64,000 nt of DNA from Solimonas sp. K1W22B-7 (lineage in GTDB: Bacteria; Pseudomonadota; Gammaproteobacteria; Nevskiales; Nevskiaceae): contig NZ_CP031704.1 in NCBI RefSeq assembly GCF_003428335.1, positions 1,922,001 to 1,986,000 on the forward strand. Reading direction: 5' to 3'. The translations under genes and the position numbers were made by a program. Shown here piece after piece: positions 42,158 to 51,283 of this stretch; within the stretch, counting starts at the first letter, position 1; each line of letters starts with the position of its first letter. The notes beneath the pieces were generated by a model. The model was not told the origin of the DNA. It did not search any database and was given only the letters and a program-made list of their open reading frames with translations.

Positions 42158-42754
42158 TCAGTTCCTGAATACGTGTAGGGATTTCTCGGTGACCACGGCA
42201 TCGAGCCGCACGTCCCAGGGTTCGGCCGGCAGCGCTGCCGCCTGCTGCAGGGCATAGGCATAGCCCACCAGGCGCGGGCCGCCGCTGCGGCGCGCGGCGA
42301 AGGCGCGGTCGTAGTAGCCGCCACCGGCGCCCAGGCGATGCCCCTGCGTGTCGAAGGCGGACAGCGGCAGCAGCACCAGGTCCATGCGTGCCGCGCCGCG
42401 CCGCGCTCCGCGCAAGGCGGGCTCGCGGATCCCGTAGCGGTTGCGCTGCATCGGCATGTCCTCGACCAGCCGCTCGAAGCGCAGGCGCTGGCCATCGAGC
42501 ACGCGCGGCACGTACACCGCCTTGCCGGCGGCATGGCAGCACCGCAGCAGCGGCCCGGTGTCCAGCTCGCTGCCATGCGACAGATACAGCGCCAGGTGGC
42601 GCGCACGACGGAACAGGGAAGTGCGGGCGAGCCGGCGTGCGGCCTGCTCCGCGGCGCGACGCCGCTGTGCGGGCGTCAACGCGCTGCGCAGGCGGCGGAA
42701 CTCGCGCCGCAGCTGCGTCTTGGAATAAGGGGTGTCTCCCGCCAGTGCCGTCAT
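42158..42754 (-). CDS. fau: 5-formyltetrahydrofolate cyclo-ligase
   Basis: This 198-residue enzyme (E. coli YgfA) converts 5-formyl-THF to methenyl-THF with ATP. Visible are KTQLRREFRRLRSALTPAQR at the N-terminus, AVYVPRVL, and the signature GHRLGAGGGYYDR near residue 140. It lies downstream of the 6S RNA gene as in other gammaproteobacteria. The first codons overlap the sequence that can pair with the 5' end of the 6S RNA. Confidence 0.93.
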   Translation of the reverse strand: MTALAGDTPYSKTQLRREFRRLRSALTPAQRRRAAEQAARRLARTSLFRRARHLALYLSHGSELDTGPLLRCCHAAGKAVYVPRVLDGQRLRFERLVEDMPMQRNRYGIREPALRGARRGAARMDLVLLPLSAFDTQGHRLGAGGGYYDRAFAARRSGGPRLVGYAYALQQAAALPAEPWDVRLDAVVTEKSLHVFRN

Positions 42755-42916
42755 CGGCTTTTGACCTTGAGACTTAGTCTCAAGTGGGCGCCGCGCCGGG
42801 CATTGGGCTTCCCACTACGGGGTGGGCTTGCACGCCAGCCACGGGTAAAGCTCCCTGGGTGTTTAAATAGGCTCAAGGGTACCAAGCCGACATCGAACAC
42901 CGCAGGAGACACCTGG
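42731..42916 (-). ncRNA. ssrS: 6S RNA (regulator of RNA polymerase)
   Basis: The position between zapA and fau is the conserved ssrS locus. Read on the minus strand, the RNA can form nested closing stems: 42905-42913 with 42731-42739 (9 bp), 42884-42890 with 42754-42760 (7 bp), and 42872-42878 with 42765-42771 (7 bp). This gives the long interrupted duplex expected of 6S RNA, at about 185 nt. TATCCT (complement of 42921-42926) is a plausible -10. Ends are approximate, and the 3' end appears to enter the fau coding start. Confidence 0.75.
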
Positions 42917-42986
42917 CAGAAGGATACCATCGAATGCCCCCGCAATCCCTCGCGTCGTCGGCTTTGCCACGCCGTGTGGCGGCGCG

Positions 42987-43316
42987 CTATTCCAGCGCCA
43001 GCGTGGAATCGATGTCCAGCGACATCTGGCGCAGCTTGGCCAGCGCTTCCGGGTTGACCTGGGCCACGCCCTCGACGCCTTTGAGTTCAAGCAGTTCGCG
43101 CGCAATGTTGAGAGCCGCCATGACGGCGATGCGCTCGGCGCCCAGCGCCTTGCCGCGCTTGCGGATGGTGCTCATGCGCTCGTTGAGGTAATCGGCCGAC
43201 TTGACCAGTGCCTCGTGCTCGTCGGGCGGACAGGCCACGGCGTATTCCTTGCCCATGATGCGCACGGTCACGCTCAGCGATTCGTCGATGTTGCGGTCCT
43301 TGGGCGTCGGACTCAT
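42987..43316 (-). CDS. zapA: Cell division protein ZapA
   Basis: The 109-residue protein stabilises FtsZ protofilament bundles at the septum. The N-terminal globular part holds VTVRIMGKEYAVACPPDE, and the C-terminal half is a coiled coil (LNIARELLELKG onward). Its ATG overlaps the stop of the upstream zapB-like gene as ATGA. The 6S RNA gene follows downstream, the usual gammaproteobacterial order. Confidence 0.95.
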   Translation of the reverse strand: MSPTPKDRNIDESLSVTVRIMGKEYAVACPPDEHEALVKSADYLNERMSTIRKRGKALGAERIAVMAALNIARELLELKGVEGVAQVNPEALAKLRQMSLDIDSTLALE

Positions 43317-43513
43317 TGGGGCGACTCCTGCTCGGATTCCAGCATGCGCACTCTCTCGACAATGCCCTCGATGCGGCGGCGCAGTTCGGCGTTCAGGGCC
43401 AGCAGGCGATCACGCTCCTGCAGCGCGCGCTTCTGCTCCAGCCGGGCCTGCCGATAGGCGGCCAGCAGGCGCTGCGTGCGTTCTTCGAGCTGTTGGACTT
43501 CTTCTTCGAGCAT
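43313..43513 (-). CDS. ZapB-like coiled-coil protein (TIGR02449 type)
   Basis: This 66-residue protein is almost entirely coiled coil (LEEEVQQLEERTQRLL, ALQERDRLLALNAELRRRIEGI). Small coiled-coil proteins of this kind sit immediately upstream of zapA in many gammaproteobacteria and are presumed division factors related to ZapB. I chose the ATG with complement ending at 43513; a TTG 15 bases upstream gives five more residues. Neither has an obvious Shine-Dalgarno. Confidence 0.75.
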   Translation of the reverse strand: MLEEEVQQLEERTQRLLAAYRQARLEQKRALQERDRLLALNAELRRRIEGIVERVRMLESEQESPQ

Positions 43514-43526
43514 GCCGGGTGCGGGC

Positions 43527-43567
43527 AAAAAAATGGGCGACGGTCCTGAGTATAAGACCGTCGCCCA
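43527..43567 (-). terminator. degQ intrinsic terminator
   Basis: TGGGCGACGGTC / GACCGTCGCCCA form a perfect 12-bp stem with a 10-nt loop. On the minus strand it is followed by seven T residues, a strong terminator for the degQ transcript. Confidence 0.93.
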
Positions 43568-43579
43568 CCCTTTAGACAG

Positions 43580-45019
43580 TTACCGGATCAGGATGAACAG
43601 CGCCCCCGGGCCGCGGCGGACGTGCAGCAGCAGCTCCGGCGCCTGGGGATTGGCCAGTTTGGAGAAGTCCTCCAGGTCCTGGACGGCGCGGCGATTGACC
43701 GCGATGACGATGTCGCCCTGGCGCAGGCCGGCACGGGCGGCGGCCGAGCGGGGCTCCACCGCCTGCACCAGCACGCCGCGGGTGTCGCCGGCGTTCTTGC
43801 GGGCGGCGTCGTCCAGCGGGGCGAAGGTGGCGCCCTTGAGCTGCGGGTGCAGGTTGGCGGTGTCGGCGGCGATTTCCTCTTCCTTGCCGATGGTGACGGC
43901 GACCTCGCGCGGCTTGCCCTCGCGCAGGATTTTGAGCGTCACCTTGTCGCCGATGCGCATCAGGCCGACCCGGTTGCGCAGCTGGGCGAAGTTCTCGATC
44001 GGGCGGCCATTGGCTTCCAGGATCACGTCCTCGGACTTGAGGCCGGCCTTGTCCGCGGGGGACTTGGGCAGCACGCGGGTGATGACCGCGCCGCGGGTGG
44101 TGCTCAGGCTGAAGGCCTTGGCCAGGTCGGGGGTGAGGTCCTGGCCGTTGATGCCCAGGCGGCCGCGCTGGATCTCGCCGTTGGACACCAGCTGGGTCAT
44201 CACGTCGCGCGCCAGGTTGGTCGGGATCGCGAAGCCGATGCCGATGTTGCCACCCGAGCGCGACAGGATATTGCTGGGGATACCGACCAGTTCGCCGCGC
44301 AGGTTGACCAGGGCGCCGCCGGAATTGCCCGGGTTGATCGAGGCATCGGTCTGGATGAAGTCCTCGTAGCCGCCCTCGCTGATGCCGGTCTGGCGCGACA
44401 GGCCCGAGACGATGCCCGAGGTGACGGTCTGGCGCAGGCCGAAGGGCGAGCCGATGGCGACCACGAAGTCACCGACCTGCAACTGGTCGGAGTCGGCCAT
44501 CTTCAGGGCCACCAGGTTGTCGGCCTTGATCTGCAGCACCGCCACGTCGGTGTCCGGGTCCTTGCCGATCAGCTTGGCGTCGTACTCGCGGTCGTCGCTC
44601 ATGCGCACGCGGATGCTGTCGGCCTCGGCCACCACGTGGCTGTTGGTGAGGACATAGCCCTTGACGGCGTCGACCACCACGCCGGAGCCGATGGCCTGGG
44701 CCTCGCGCTCCTGCGGCTGCTGCTGTCCCTCGGGGGCGCCGAAAAAGCGGCGGAAGAAGGGGTCCTGCAGCAGCGGATTCTGGATTTCGGCCTTGGAGGT
44801 CACGGCGATGTTGACCACCGCCGGCATCACCGTCTTGAGCATCGGTGCCAACGAGGGCAGGCCCTGCTGCAGCGGTGGCACGGCCTGGACGACGGCACCG
44901 ACCGGGGGCAGGTCGGCCCGCGCCGGCTGCGGCGCTCCGGACATCATCAGTACGGCGCCGAGGGCGGAGGCGGACACGGCCAGCGGCGTGAGGATCTTGA
45001 TCGCAAACTTGCGTGACAT
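43580..45019 (-). CDS. degQ: Periplasmic serine protease DegQ/DegP/MucD family
   Basis: This 479-residue HtrA protease has an N-terminal signal peptide (about 1-36), a trypsin-like domain with catalytic His128 (NSHVV), Asp158 (DTDVAV) and Ser233 (GNSGGA), and two PDZ domains (about 275-365 and 395-475). It degrades misfolded envelope proteins. The ATG with complement ending at 45019 is used; a TTG upstream would add seven residues. It is monocistronic, with a strong terminator. Assignment among DegP, DegQ and MucD is not resolved. Confidence 0.93.
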   Translation of the reverse strand: MSRKFAIKILTPLAVSASALGAVLMMSGAPQPARADLPPVGAVVQAVPPLQQGLPSLAPMLKTVMPAVVNIAVTSKAEIQNPLLQDPFFRRFFGAPEGQQQPQEREAQAIGSGVVVDAVKGYVLTNSHVVAEADSIRVRMSDDREYDAKLIGKDPDTDVAVLQIKADNLVALKMADSDQLQVGDFVVAIGSPFGLRQTVTSGIVSGLSRQTGISEGGYEDFIQTDASINPGNSGGALVNLRGELVGIPSNILSRSGGNIGIGFAIPTNLARDVMTQLVSNGEIQRGRLGINGQDLTPDLAKAFSLSTTRGAVITRVLPKSPADKAGLKSEDVILEANGRPIENFAQLRNRVGLMRIGDKVTLKILREGKPREVAVTIGKEEEIAADTANLHPQLKGATFAPLDDAARKNAGDTRGVLVQAVEPRSAAARAGLRQGDIVIAVNRRAVQDLEDFSKLANPQAPELLLHVRRGPGALFILIR

Positions 45020-45105
45020 CGGGTGGGTTCTCTTGGGCAAAGCCGCCAGCGGGCGGCGATCGCTATGACCTTGCGGCTTGCGGCGAGTTTCCTGCCGCGC
45101 CGTGC

Positions 45106-45738
45106 TTATTTCAGGCTGAAGCGGGGGTTGAGGCTGTAGCGCCCGGTCAGGCTGGCCTGCGCCAGCACATGGCCCTCCAGGGCCTTGCGCACCTCGGCCA
45201 GGCCGAAGGCGCCCTGCACCGGGGCCGAGTCCAGGTCGGTGGCGTAGAGTTCAAAGCGGTAGTGATGGACGCGCGAGTCGTTCCAGGGCGGGCAGGGGCC
45301 GTCGTAGCCCAGGTAGCTGCCCTCCATGTTCGTGTCGCCCTTGAACCAGCCGGTGTAGTCGTTCTGGCCCTGGCGGCTGCCTTCGGGGCCGGCCGGGGCG
45401 GCCTTGCCGCGGGCAGTCACGCCGGAGGAGCAGCTGCCCTCGGCGATCTCCGACAGCTGCGCCGGCAGGTCCACCACCGCCCAGTGCAGGAACTCGCCAC
45501 GGGGCAGCTCGAAGGGCACCTCGCGGCCGGACTTGTTGACGTCGTCCGCGCGGGTCGGAGCATCACCGTCCACGCACAGCAGCACGAAGGACCTGGTGCC
45601 CTCGGGGGCGCCGCTCCAGGCCAGCTGCGGGTTGAGGTTCTTCGACAGGTGTACCCGCTGCCTGGGGTCTTTCACCGCGAAGGCCAGGCGGCCGGGCATG
45701 ACGCCCTTGTTGCGGAAGCTCGTACTGGTGAGTTTCAT
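45106..45738 (-). CDS. YbhB/YbcL-family PEBP protein
   Basis: This 210-residue protein has the phosphatidylethanolamine-binding fold: the DGDAP motif with LCVDGDAPTRADDVN, the LHWAVVDLP segment, and GPCPPWNDSRVHHYRFELYATD near the C-terminus, matching the conserved PEBP ligand-site motifs. Family members are called Raf-kinase-inhibitor-like, but bacterial roles are largely unknown. No signal peptide is evident, suggesting a cytoplasmic protein. Confidence 0.9.
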   Translation of the reverse strand: MKLTSTSFRNKGVMPGRLAFAVKDPRQRVHLSKNLNPQLAWSGAPEGTRSFVLLCVDGDAPTRADDVNKSGREVPFELPRGEFLHWAVVDLPAQLSEIAEGSCSSGVTARGKAAPAGPEGSRQGQNDYTGWFKGDTNMEGSYLGYDGPCPPWNDSRVHHYRFELYATDLDSAPVQGAFGLAEVRKALEGHVLAQASLTGRYSLNPRFSLK

Positions 45739-45801
45739 GTCCTTCTCCAGGTTTCTTGTGTTGCCAGTCGGGGGGTGAGTTGGTGGCAGGCTGCGGCCGT
45801 T

Positions 45802-46842
45802 TCAAGAGGCCGGGCGCGACCAGGCTTTTTCCATGCCGCTGCGCAGGCCGCCGCCCAGTCGTACCAGGCCCTGGGCCAGGCGCTCGGACAGCGGGTGACG
45901 GCGGCGGAAGGCCAGTTCGTAGAGGTCGGCGTCGGCCTTGCGCTCCAGCAGGTAGTCGTCGCTGGTCTGCAGCTTGTCGACCAGCTTCAGGTCCAGGGCC
46001 TGGCTGCCGTACCAGTGCTCGCCGGTGGCGACGCGGTCGATATCGAGCTGCGGCCGGTTGCCGGAAACGAAGGATTTGAACAGCAGGTGGGTAGCCTCCA
46101 GTTCCTCGCGGAACTTCTCGCGGCCGGCCTCGGTGTTTTCGCCGAACAGGGTCAGGGTGCGCTTGAACTCGCCGGCCGTGTGCAGCTCGAAGTCGATTTC
46201 GTGCTTCTTCAGCACGCGGTGGAAGTTGGGCAGCTGCGCGATCACGCCGATGGAGCCGACGATCGCGAACGGCGCCGCCAGGATGCGGTCGGCGACGCAG
46301 GCCATCATGTAGCCGCCGCTGGCCGCGACCTTGTCGATCGCCACCGTCAGCTTCAGGCCGCGCCCGCGAATGCGCTGCAGCTGCGAGGCCGCCAGCCCGT
46401 AGGCATGCACCATGCCGCCCTCGCTCTCCAGGCGCAGCAGCACCTCGTCGCTGTCGCGCGCCACCTGCAGCAGGGCGCTGATCTCCTCGCGCATCGAATC
46501 CACCGCGTGGGCTGCCAGGTCGCCGTCGAAGTTCAGGGTGAAGACACGGGGGCGCTCAGCCGGTCCGGCGCGCTTCTCGGCCTTGCGCTTGGCCTTTTCC
46601 TCGGCCTTGCGCTGCTTGGCCAGGCGTTTGAACGCATCTTCGGACAGCAGGTCGGCATTGAGGATTTCGGCCATGTGCTCGAACCGCTCATTCAGGTTCT
46701 TGACTTCCAGCCGGTCATGGCCGTGCTGGCTGCGGGCGCTGCGCAGGATGGCCACCAGCCCGACCGCTACGGCCAGCAGGGCGACCGTCCAGGTCAGGGT
46801 CTTGGCAAGGAACAAGCTGTATTCGGCAAGGAATTGGGTCAC
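45802..46842 (-). CDS. sohB: Inner-membrane S49 peptidase SohB
   Basis: This 346-residue protein has an N-terminal membrane helix (about 10-35) and a charged Lys/Glu-rich linker (AKQRKAEEKAKRKAEKRAG). An S49 signal-peptide-peptidase-like domain follows with the nucleophile region IVGSIGVIAQ and a basic-residue region FKRTLTLFGENTEAG that should supply the general-base Lys. It resembles E. coli SohB, whose substrates are poorly known. It is divergent from ompA. Confidence 0.93.
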   Translation of the reverse strand: MTQFLAEYSLFLAKTLTWTVALLAVAVGLVAILRSARSQHGHDRLEVKNLNERFEHMAEILNADLLSEDAFKRLAKQRKAEEKAKRKAEKRAGPAERPRVFTLNFDGDLAAHAVDSMREEISALLQVARDSDEVLLRLESEGGMVHAYGLAASQLQRIRGRGLKLTVAIDKVAASGGYMMACVADRILAAPFAIVGSIGVIAQLPNFHRVLKKHEIDFELHTAGEFKRTLTLFGENTEAGREKFREELEATHLLFKSFVSGNRPQLDIDRVATGEHWYGSQALDLKLVDKLQTSDDYLLERKADADLYELAFRRRHPLSERLAQGLVRLGGGLRSGMEKAWSRPAS

Positions 46843-46983
46843 AGGAAATCCGTTGGAAGATCATCAAAAGACAGGAAAAAGGACTGGTAAATCCGCCGGG
46901 GCACAGGCAAAATCCGTGCAACGGGGGAGCCTGAAAACGGCATCCAAGTATATTTTCAGCGGGCGGGGGCTCCACAAGAGCTG

Positions 46984-47013
46984 TTGCTGCGCTGCAACAA
47001 GCGAATGCATAAT
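46984..47013 (+). promoter_or_regulatory. Candidate sigma-70 promoter for ompA
   Basis: TTGCTG (46984-46989) and CATAAT (47008-47013) are separated by 18 bases, giving an untranslated leader of about 60 bases before ATG 47079. Confidence 0.4.
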
Positions 47014-47078
47014 GCCTTCGTTTGCGGGCCATTCCCCTCACTCTTGGCAGCCTTTCATCCTCAGGTTGGAGATTCAAA

Positions 47079-48221
47079 ATGAATAAGACAACCCGCGCAG
47101 CTCTGACACTGGCTCTGGTGGCGACCGCGCTGCCGGCGCTGGCGGCCGACGAGACGCGTCCCTACATTTTCGGCGGTTACCAGACCGTCATCGCCGATCA
47201 GGCCGATCGTGCTTCCGACAGCAGCAACGGCTATGCGTTCAGCGCCGGCAAGGCCCTGAGCAAGTACTGGGGCCTGGAGTTCGGCGGCTTCTGGAACCAG
47301 TTCGAGGCCGAAGACGGCGGCACCAACGACTTCCGCGAGCTGGGTGGCAACCTCGACGCGATGTTCTTCTACTCGCGTGACCGCGCCTTCTCGCCCTACG
47401 TCAGCCTCGGCGTCGGCGCGATGAAGAACAAGAACAAGTCCGCTGCCGGCCAGCCGGAGTCGACCGATCCCTTCGGCACCCTGGGCGTCGGCTTCTTCAA
47501 GTACTTTGGCGACGAAAGCCGCTACGGCGTGCGTGGCGATGTGCGCTACCGCTACGTCGACACCGACATCCCCGGCCTGGACAGCTCGCTGGTCGAGCCG
47601 GTCGTCAAGGTCGGTCTGGTCGCCGCGCTGGGCCCCAAGGGCTCGGGCGTGGGTGCGGTTTCCAGCCCGGATGCTGACGGCGACGGCGTTCCGGATGATG
47701 CGGACCTGTGCCCCAACACCCCGAAGGGCGTGAAGGTCGATTCCAAGGGCTGCCCGGTCGATTCCGATGGCGACGGCGTGCCTGACGCGATCGACAAGTG
47801 CCCCGGCACGCCGAAGGGCGTGAAGGTCGACTCCACCGGCTGCTCGAAGGATGGCGTGGGCGAAGGCCCGAACCGCCGCTTCGAGGACGTCCACTTCGAG
47901 TTCGACAAGTCCGACCTGACCGACTACGCCCGCGCCATCCTGGACAATGCGTCCAAGGCGATCGGCGGCCTGTCGCAGCAGTACCCGAGCCTGAAGGTCG
48001 ACGTCTCCGGTCACACCGACTGGGTCGGCACCGACGCCTACAACCAGGCCCTGTCCGAGCGCCGCGCCAACTCGGTCAAGCAGTACCTGACCCGCAAGGG
48101 CGTCGATGCGAAGCGCGTCAACACCTACGCCTACGGCGAGTCCAAGCCGGTCGCGACCAACGAGACCGACGAGGGCCGCGCCCAGAACCGTCGTGCCGAG
48201 GTTCGCACCCGCGGCGAGTAA
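47079..48221 (+). CDS. ompA: OmpA-family outer-membrane porin
   Basis: This 380-residue protein has a signal peptide (MNKTTRAALTLALVATALPALA) and an N-terminal beta-barrel (about 23-195). Two thrombospondin-3-type calcium-binding repeats follow (DADGDGVPDDADLCPNT, DSDGDGVPDAIDKCPGT), then a C-terminal OmpA peptidoglycan-binding domain (VHFEFDKSDLT, VSGHTDWVGTDAYNQALSERR). It links outer membrane and cell wall. ATG has GGAG upstream, and a strong terminator follows. Heavy codon bias fits high expression. Confidence 0.95.
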   Translation: MNKTTRAALTLALVATALPALAADETRPYIFGGYQTVIADQADRASDSSNGYAFSAGKALSKYWGLEFGGFWNQFEAEDGGTNDFRELGGNLDAMFFYSRDRAFSPYVSLGVGAMKNKNKSAAGQPESTDPFGTLGVGFFKYFGDESRYGVRGDVRYRYVDTDIPGLDSSLVEPVVKVGLVAALGPKGSGVGAVSSPDADGDGVPDDADLCPNTPKGVKVDSKGCPVDSDGDGVPDAIDKCPGTPKGVKVDSTGCSKDGVGEGPNRRFEDVHFEFDKSDLTDYARAILDNASKAIGGLSQQYPSLKVDVSGHTDWVGTDAYNQALSERRANSVKQYLTRKGVDAKRVNTYAYGESKPVATNETDEGRAQNRRAEVRTRGE

Positions 48222-48245
48222 TCGCCCCGGTAGGGTTGCAAACTG

Positions 48246-48280
48246 AAAACCCCCGCCAGAAATGGCGGGGGTTTTTCTTT
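48246..48280 (+). terminator. ompA intrinsic terminator
   Basis: AACCCCCGCCA / TGGCGGGGGTT, an 11-bp stem with a GAAA loop, is followed by TTTCTTT. Confidence 0.95.
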
Positions 48281-48374
48281 GGGTGCGGGGTTTGAATATG
48301 AACTGGAGAGTATTCGGGCTTCAGCGCTTGTTTCGGGTTGGTGGTGGTGCTCCGTGAAACTCACCGAAGTTTTC

Positions 48375-48495
48375 CGGGGATGCCGGTCCTAGACCGGTCA
48401 GGAGCGGTGGTTCTTTGATGGGTTATTTCGCCCTTAGGCGAAATAAACCAACAGAGATCCGGGGCTCCTGACCGGCGTAGTCGCCGGCATCCCCG
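48375..48495. other. Long nested hairpin element
   Basis: Three nested stems are seen: CGGGGATGCCGG (48375-48386) with CCGGCATCCCCG (48484-48495); CCGGTCAGGAGC (48394-48405) with GCTCCTGACCGG (48464-48475); and GGTTATTTCGCC (48421-48432) with GGCGAAATAAACC (48437-48449). It lies in the 354-base gap between ompA and hemH. It could be a mobile palindromic repeat or a structured RNA; there is no second copy in the window. Confidence 0.8.
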
Positions 48496-48575
48496 AACCC
48501 AGAGCAAGGTCAGATCAACTACCCAGCGTGTCGCGGCCAAATAGCCGCTCCTGTGATGCCGTCGATGGCCCGGTA

Positions 48576-49646
48576 TTAGCTTTGACTGCCAACCCGATCA
48601 GCCCGCGCCACCCGCGCCTCCAGATCCGCCACGCTCTCCGCCGGATACTCCCAGCCCGCCAGCTCCCGCTCCACCAGCTTCTTCAGCGCCGCGATATGCG
48701 CGGGTGAGTCGTTGAGTGCCGGGATGTAGCGCAGCGCTTCGCCGCCGGCCTTGCGGAAGCTTTCGCCGTAGCGCAGCGCGATCTCTTCCAGCGTCTCCAG
48801 ACAGTCGGCGGAGAAACCCGGGCAGATCACGTCGAGCTTGCGCAGGCCGCCCTTGGCCAGCTTCTGGATCTGCGGCTCGGTGTAGGGCTGCAGCCAGGGC
48901 GTGCGGCCCAGGCGGCTCTGGAAGCTGACGGACCACTGGCCTTCGGACAGGCCCAGGCGCTCGGCCAGCAGGCGCGCGGTCTTGTGGCAGTGGCAGAAGT
49001 AGGGATCGCCGGCACGGAAGTAAGCCAGCGGGATCGAGTGGAAGGACATCAGCAGATGTTCGCCGCGGCCCAGCTCCAGCCACTGTGCCTGCACGCTGTC
49101 GGCCAGCGCATCGATGTAGCCGGCGTCGTCGTGGTACTGGTTGATCGTGCGCAGTTCCGGCAGCCAGCGCCAGGCGCGCAGCAGCGCGAACAGCTTGTCG
49201 AGCACCGTGGCGGTGGTGGTGGCCGAGTACTGCGGGTACAGCGGCAGCACCACGATGCGACGCACGTCCTGGCGACCCAGTTCGTTGAGCGCATCGGCGA
49301 TGGCGGGCTGGCCGTAGCGCATCGCCAGCGTCACCGGTACCTCGGGGCCCAGCGCGGCCTGCAATGCGGCCTGCTGGCGCCTGGAGATCGCCAGCAGCGG
49401 TGAGCCCTGCGGTGTCCAGATCGACTGGTAGGCGTGCACCAGCTTGAGCGGACGGAATGGCAGGATGAAGCCGTACAGCACCGGCAGCCAGAACAGGCGG
49501 CTGAACTCCACCACGCGGCGATCACTGAGGAACTCGCGCAGGTAGCGGCGGATCGCCGGTGCGGTGGGTGCGTCGGGCGTGCCGAGGTTGACCAGCAGCA
49601 CGCCACGCTTCGGCGTGCTGCTGTGGATGTGTTCGGGCAGGCTCAT
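48576..49646 (-). CDS. hemH: Ferrochelatase
   Basis: The 356-residue enzyme inserts Fe(II) into protoporphyrin IX, the last step of protoheme synthesis. The N-terminal RGVLLVNLGTPDAPTA is the family hallmark, with LLMSFHSIPLAYFRAGDPY containing the catalytic His, and VICPGFSADCLETLEEI near the C-terminus. The length is normal. ATG with complement ending at 49646. A dispersed palindromic repeat lies immediately upstream. Confidence 0.96.
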   Translation of the reverse strand: MSLPEHIHSSTPKRGVLLVNLGTPDAPTAPAIRRYLREFLSDRRVVEFSRLFWLPVLYGFILPFRPLKLVHAYQSIWTPQGSPLLAISRRQQAALQAALGPEVPVTLAMRYGQPAIADALNELGRQDVRRIVVLPLYPQYSATTTATVLDKLFALLRAWRWLPELRTINQYHDDAGYIDALADSVQAQWLELGRGEHLLMSFHSIPLAYFRAGDPYFCHCHKTARLLAERLGLSEGQWSVSFQSRLGRTPWLQPYTEPQIQKLAKGGLRKLDVICPGFSADCLETLEEIALRYGESFRKAGGEALRYIPALNDSPAHIAALKKLVERELAGWEYPAESVADLEARVARADRVGSQS

Positions 49647-49666
49647 GGGTTTAGCCTATAAGGATC

Positions 49667-49783
49667 AAGCAGTCCGCAAATGAACGCAAATGGAAGCAGG
49701 GGCGTTGCCGCCGCTCTGCGGTGTAGCCAGCCGCTTGCGGTTCCCGCTGGTCCATTCGCGTTTATTTGCGTTCATTTGCGGAC
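49667..49783. repeat. Palindromic dispersed repeat (GTCCGCAAATGAACGC family), copy 2
   Basis: Arms GTCCGCAAATGAACGCAAAT (49672-49691) and its exact complement (49764-49783) enclose a 72-nt unique core. Both copies are preceded by CAAGCA. This copy lies between hemH and livF; the remaining intergenic bases show nothing else. Confidence 0.9.
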
Positions 49784-49802
49784 CCATTGCTGTTTCTAGA
49801 GA

Positions 49803-50512
49803 TTAGTGTCCCAGATACGCAGCGCGCACGCGCTCGTCCGCGGCCAGCTCGGCGGCGGGACCCGCGAGGGTGATGCAGCCGGACTCCAGCACGTAGGCGC
49901 GGCGCGCGGCGGCCAGCGCCAGGCGCGCGTTCTGCTCGATCAGCAGGATCGCCACGCCCTGGCTGTTGATCTCGCGGATGATGCTGAAGATCTTTTCCAC
50001 CATCAACGGTGCCAGGCCCATGGAGGGCTCGTCCAGCAGCAGCAGGCGCGGGCGGCTCATCAGCGCGCGACCGATCGCCAGCATCTGCTGCTCGCCGCCG
50101 GACAGCGTGCCGGCCAGCTGGCTTTCGCGCTCCTTCAGGCGCGGGAACAGTGAAAAGCTGCGCTCGAGATCGCTGGCGATGGCGGGCTTGTCGCTGCGAT
50201 GGAAGGCGCCCATCTGCAGGTTCTCCGTCACCGTCAGGCGCGAGAAGATGCCGCGGCCTTCGGGTACCAGGGCCAGGCCCTGGCCGACGCGCTCGTGCGC
50301 GGGCAGGCGCGCCAGGTCCTGGCCGTTGTAGGTAATGCGTCCCGCGGCAGGCCGCAGCAGGCCGCCCAGGGTGTTGAGCGTGGTGGTCTTGCCGGCGCCG
50401 TTGGCGCCGATCAGCGTCACCAGTTCGCCTTCGTCGACGTGCAGGCTGATGCCCTTCACGGCATGGATGCCGCCGTAGGCGATGCTGAGCTGGTCCACCT
50501 GGAGCAGGGCCG

Positions 50513-50516
<4 letters not shown>
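49803..50516 (-). CDS. livF: Branched-chain amino acid ABC transporter ATPase LivF
   Basis: This 237-residue ABC ATPase has Walker A GANGAGKTTT, signature LSGGEQQ and Walker B LLLLDEPSMGLAP. LivF-type proteins lack the C-terminal extension of LivG. With LivG, LivM, LivH and a periplasmic binding protein it forms a high-affinity importer for leucine-type amino acids or related compounds. Its start overlaps the livG stop as ATGA, and it is the last gene of the cluster. Confidence 0.93.
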
Positions 50517-51275
<759 letters not shown>

Positions 51276-51283
<8 letters not shown>

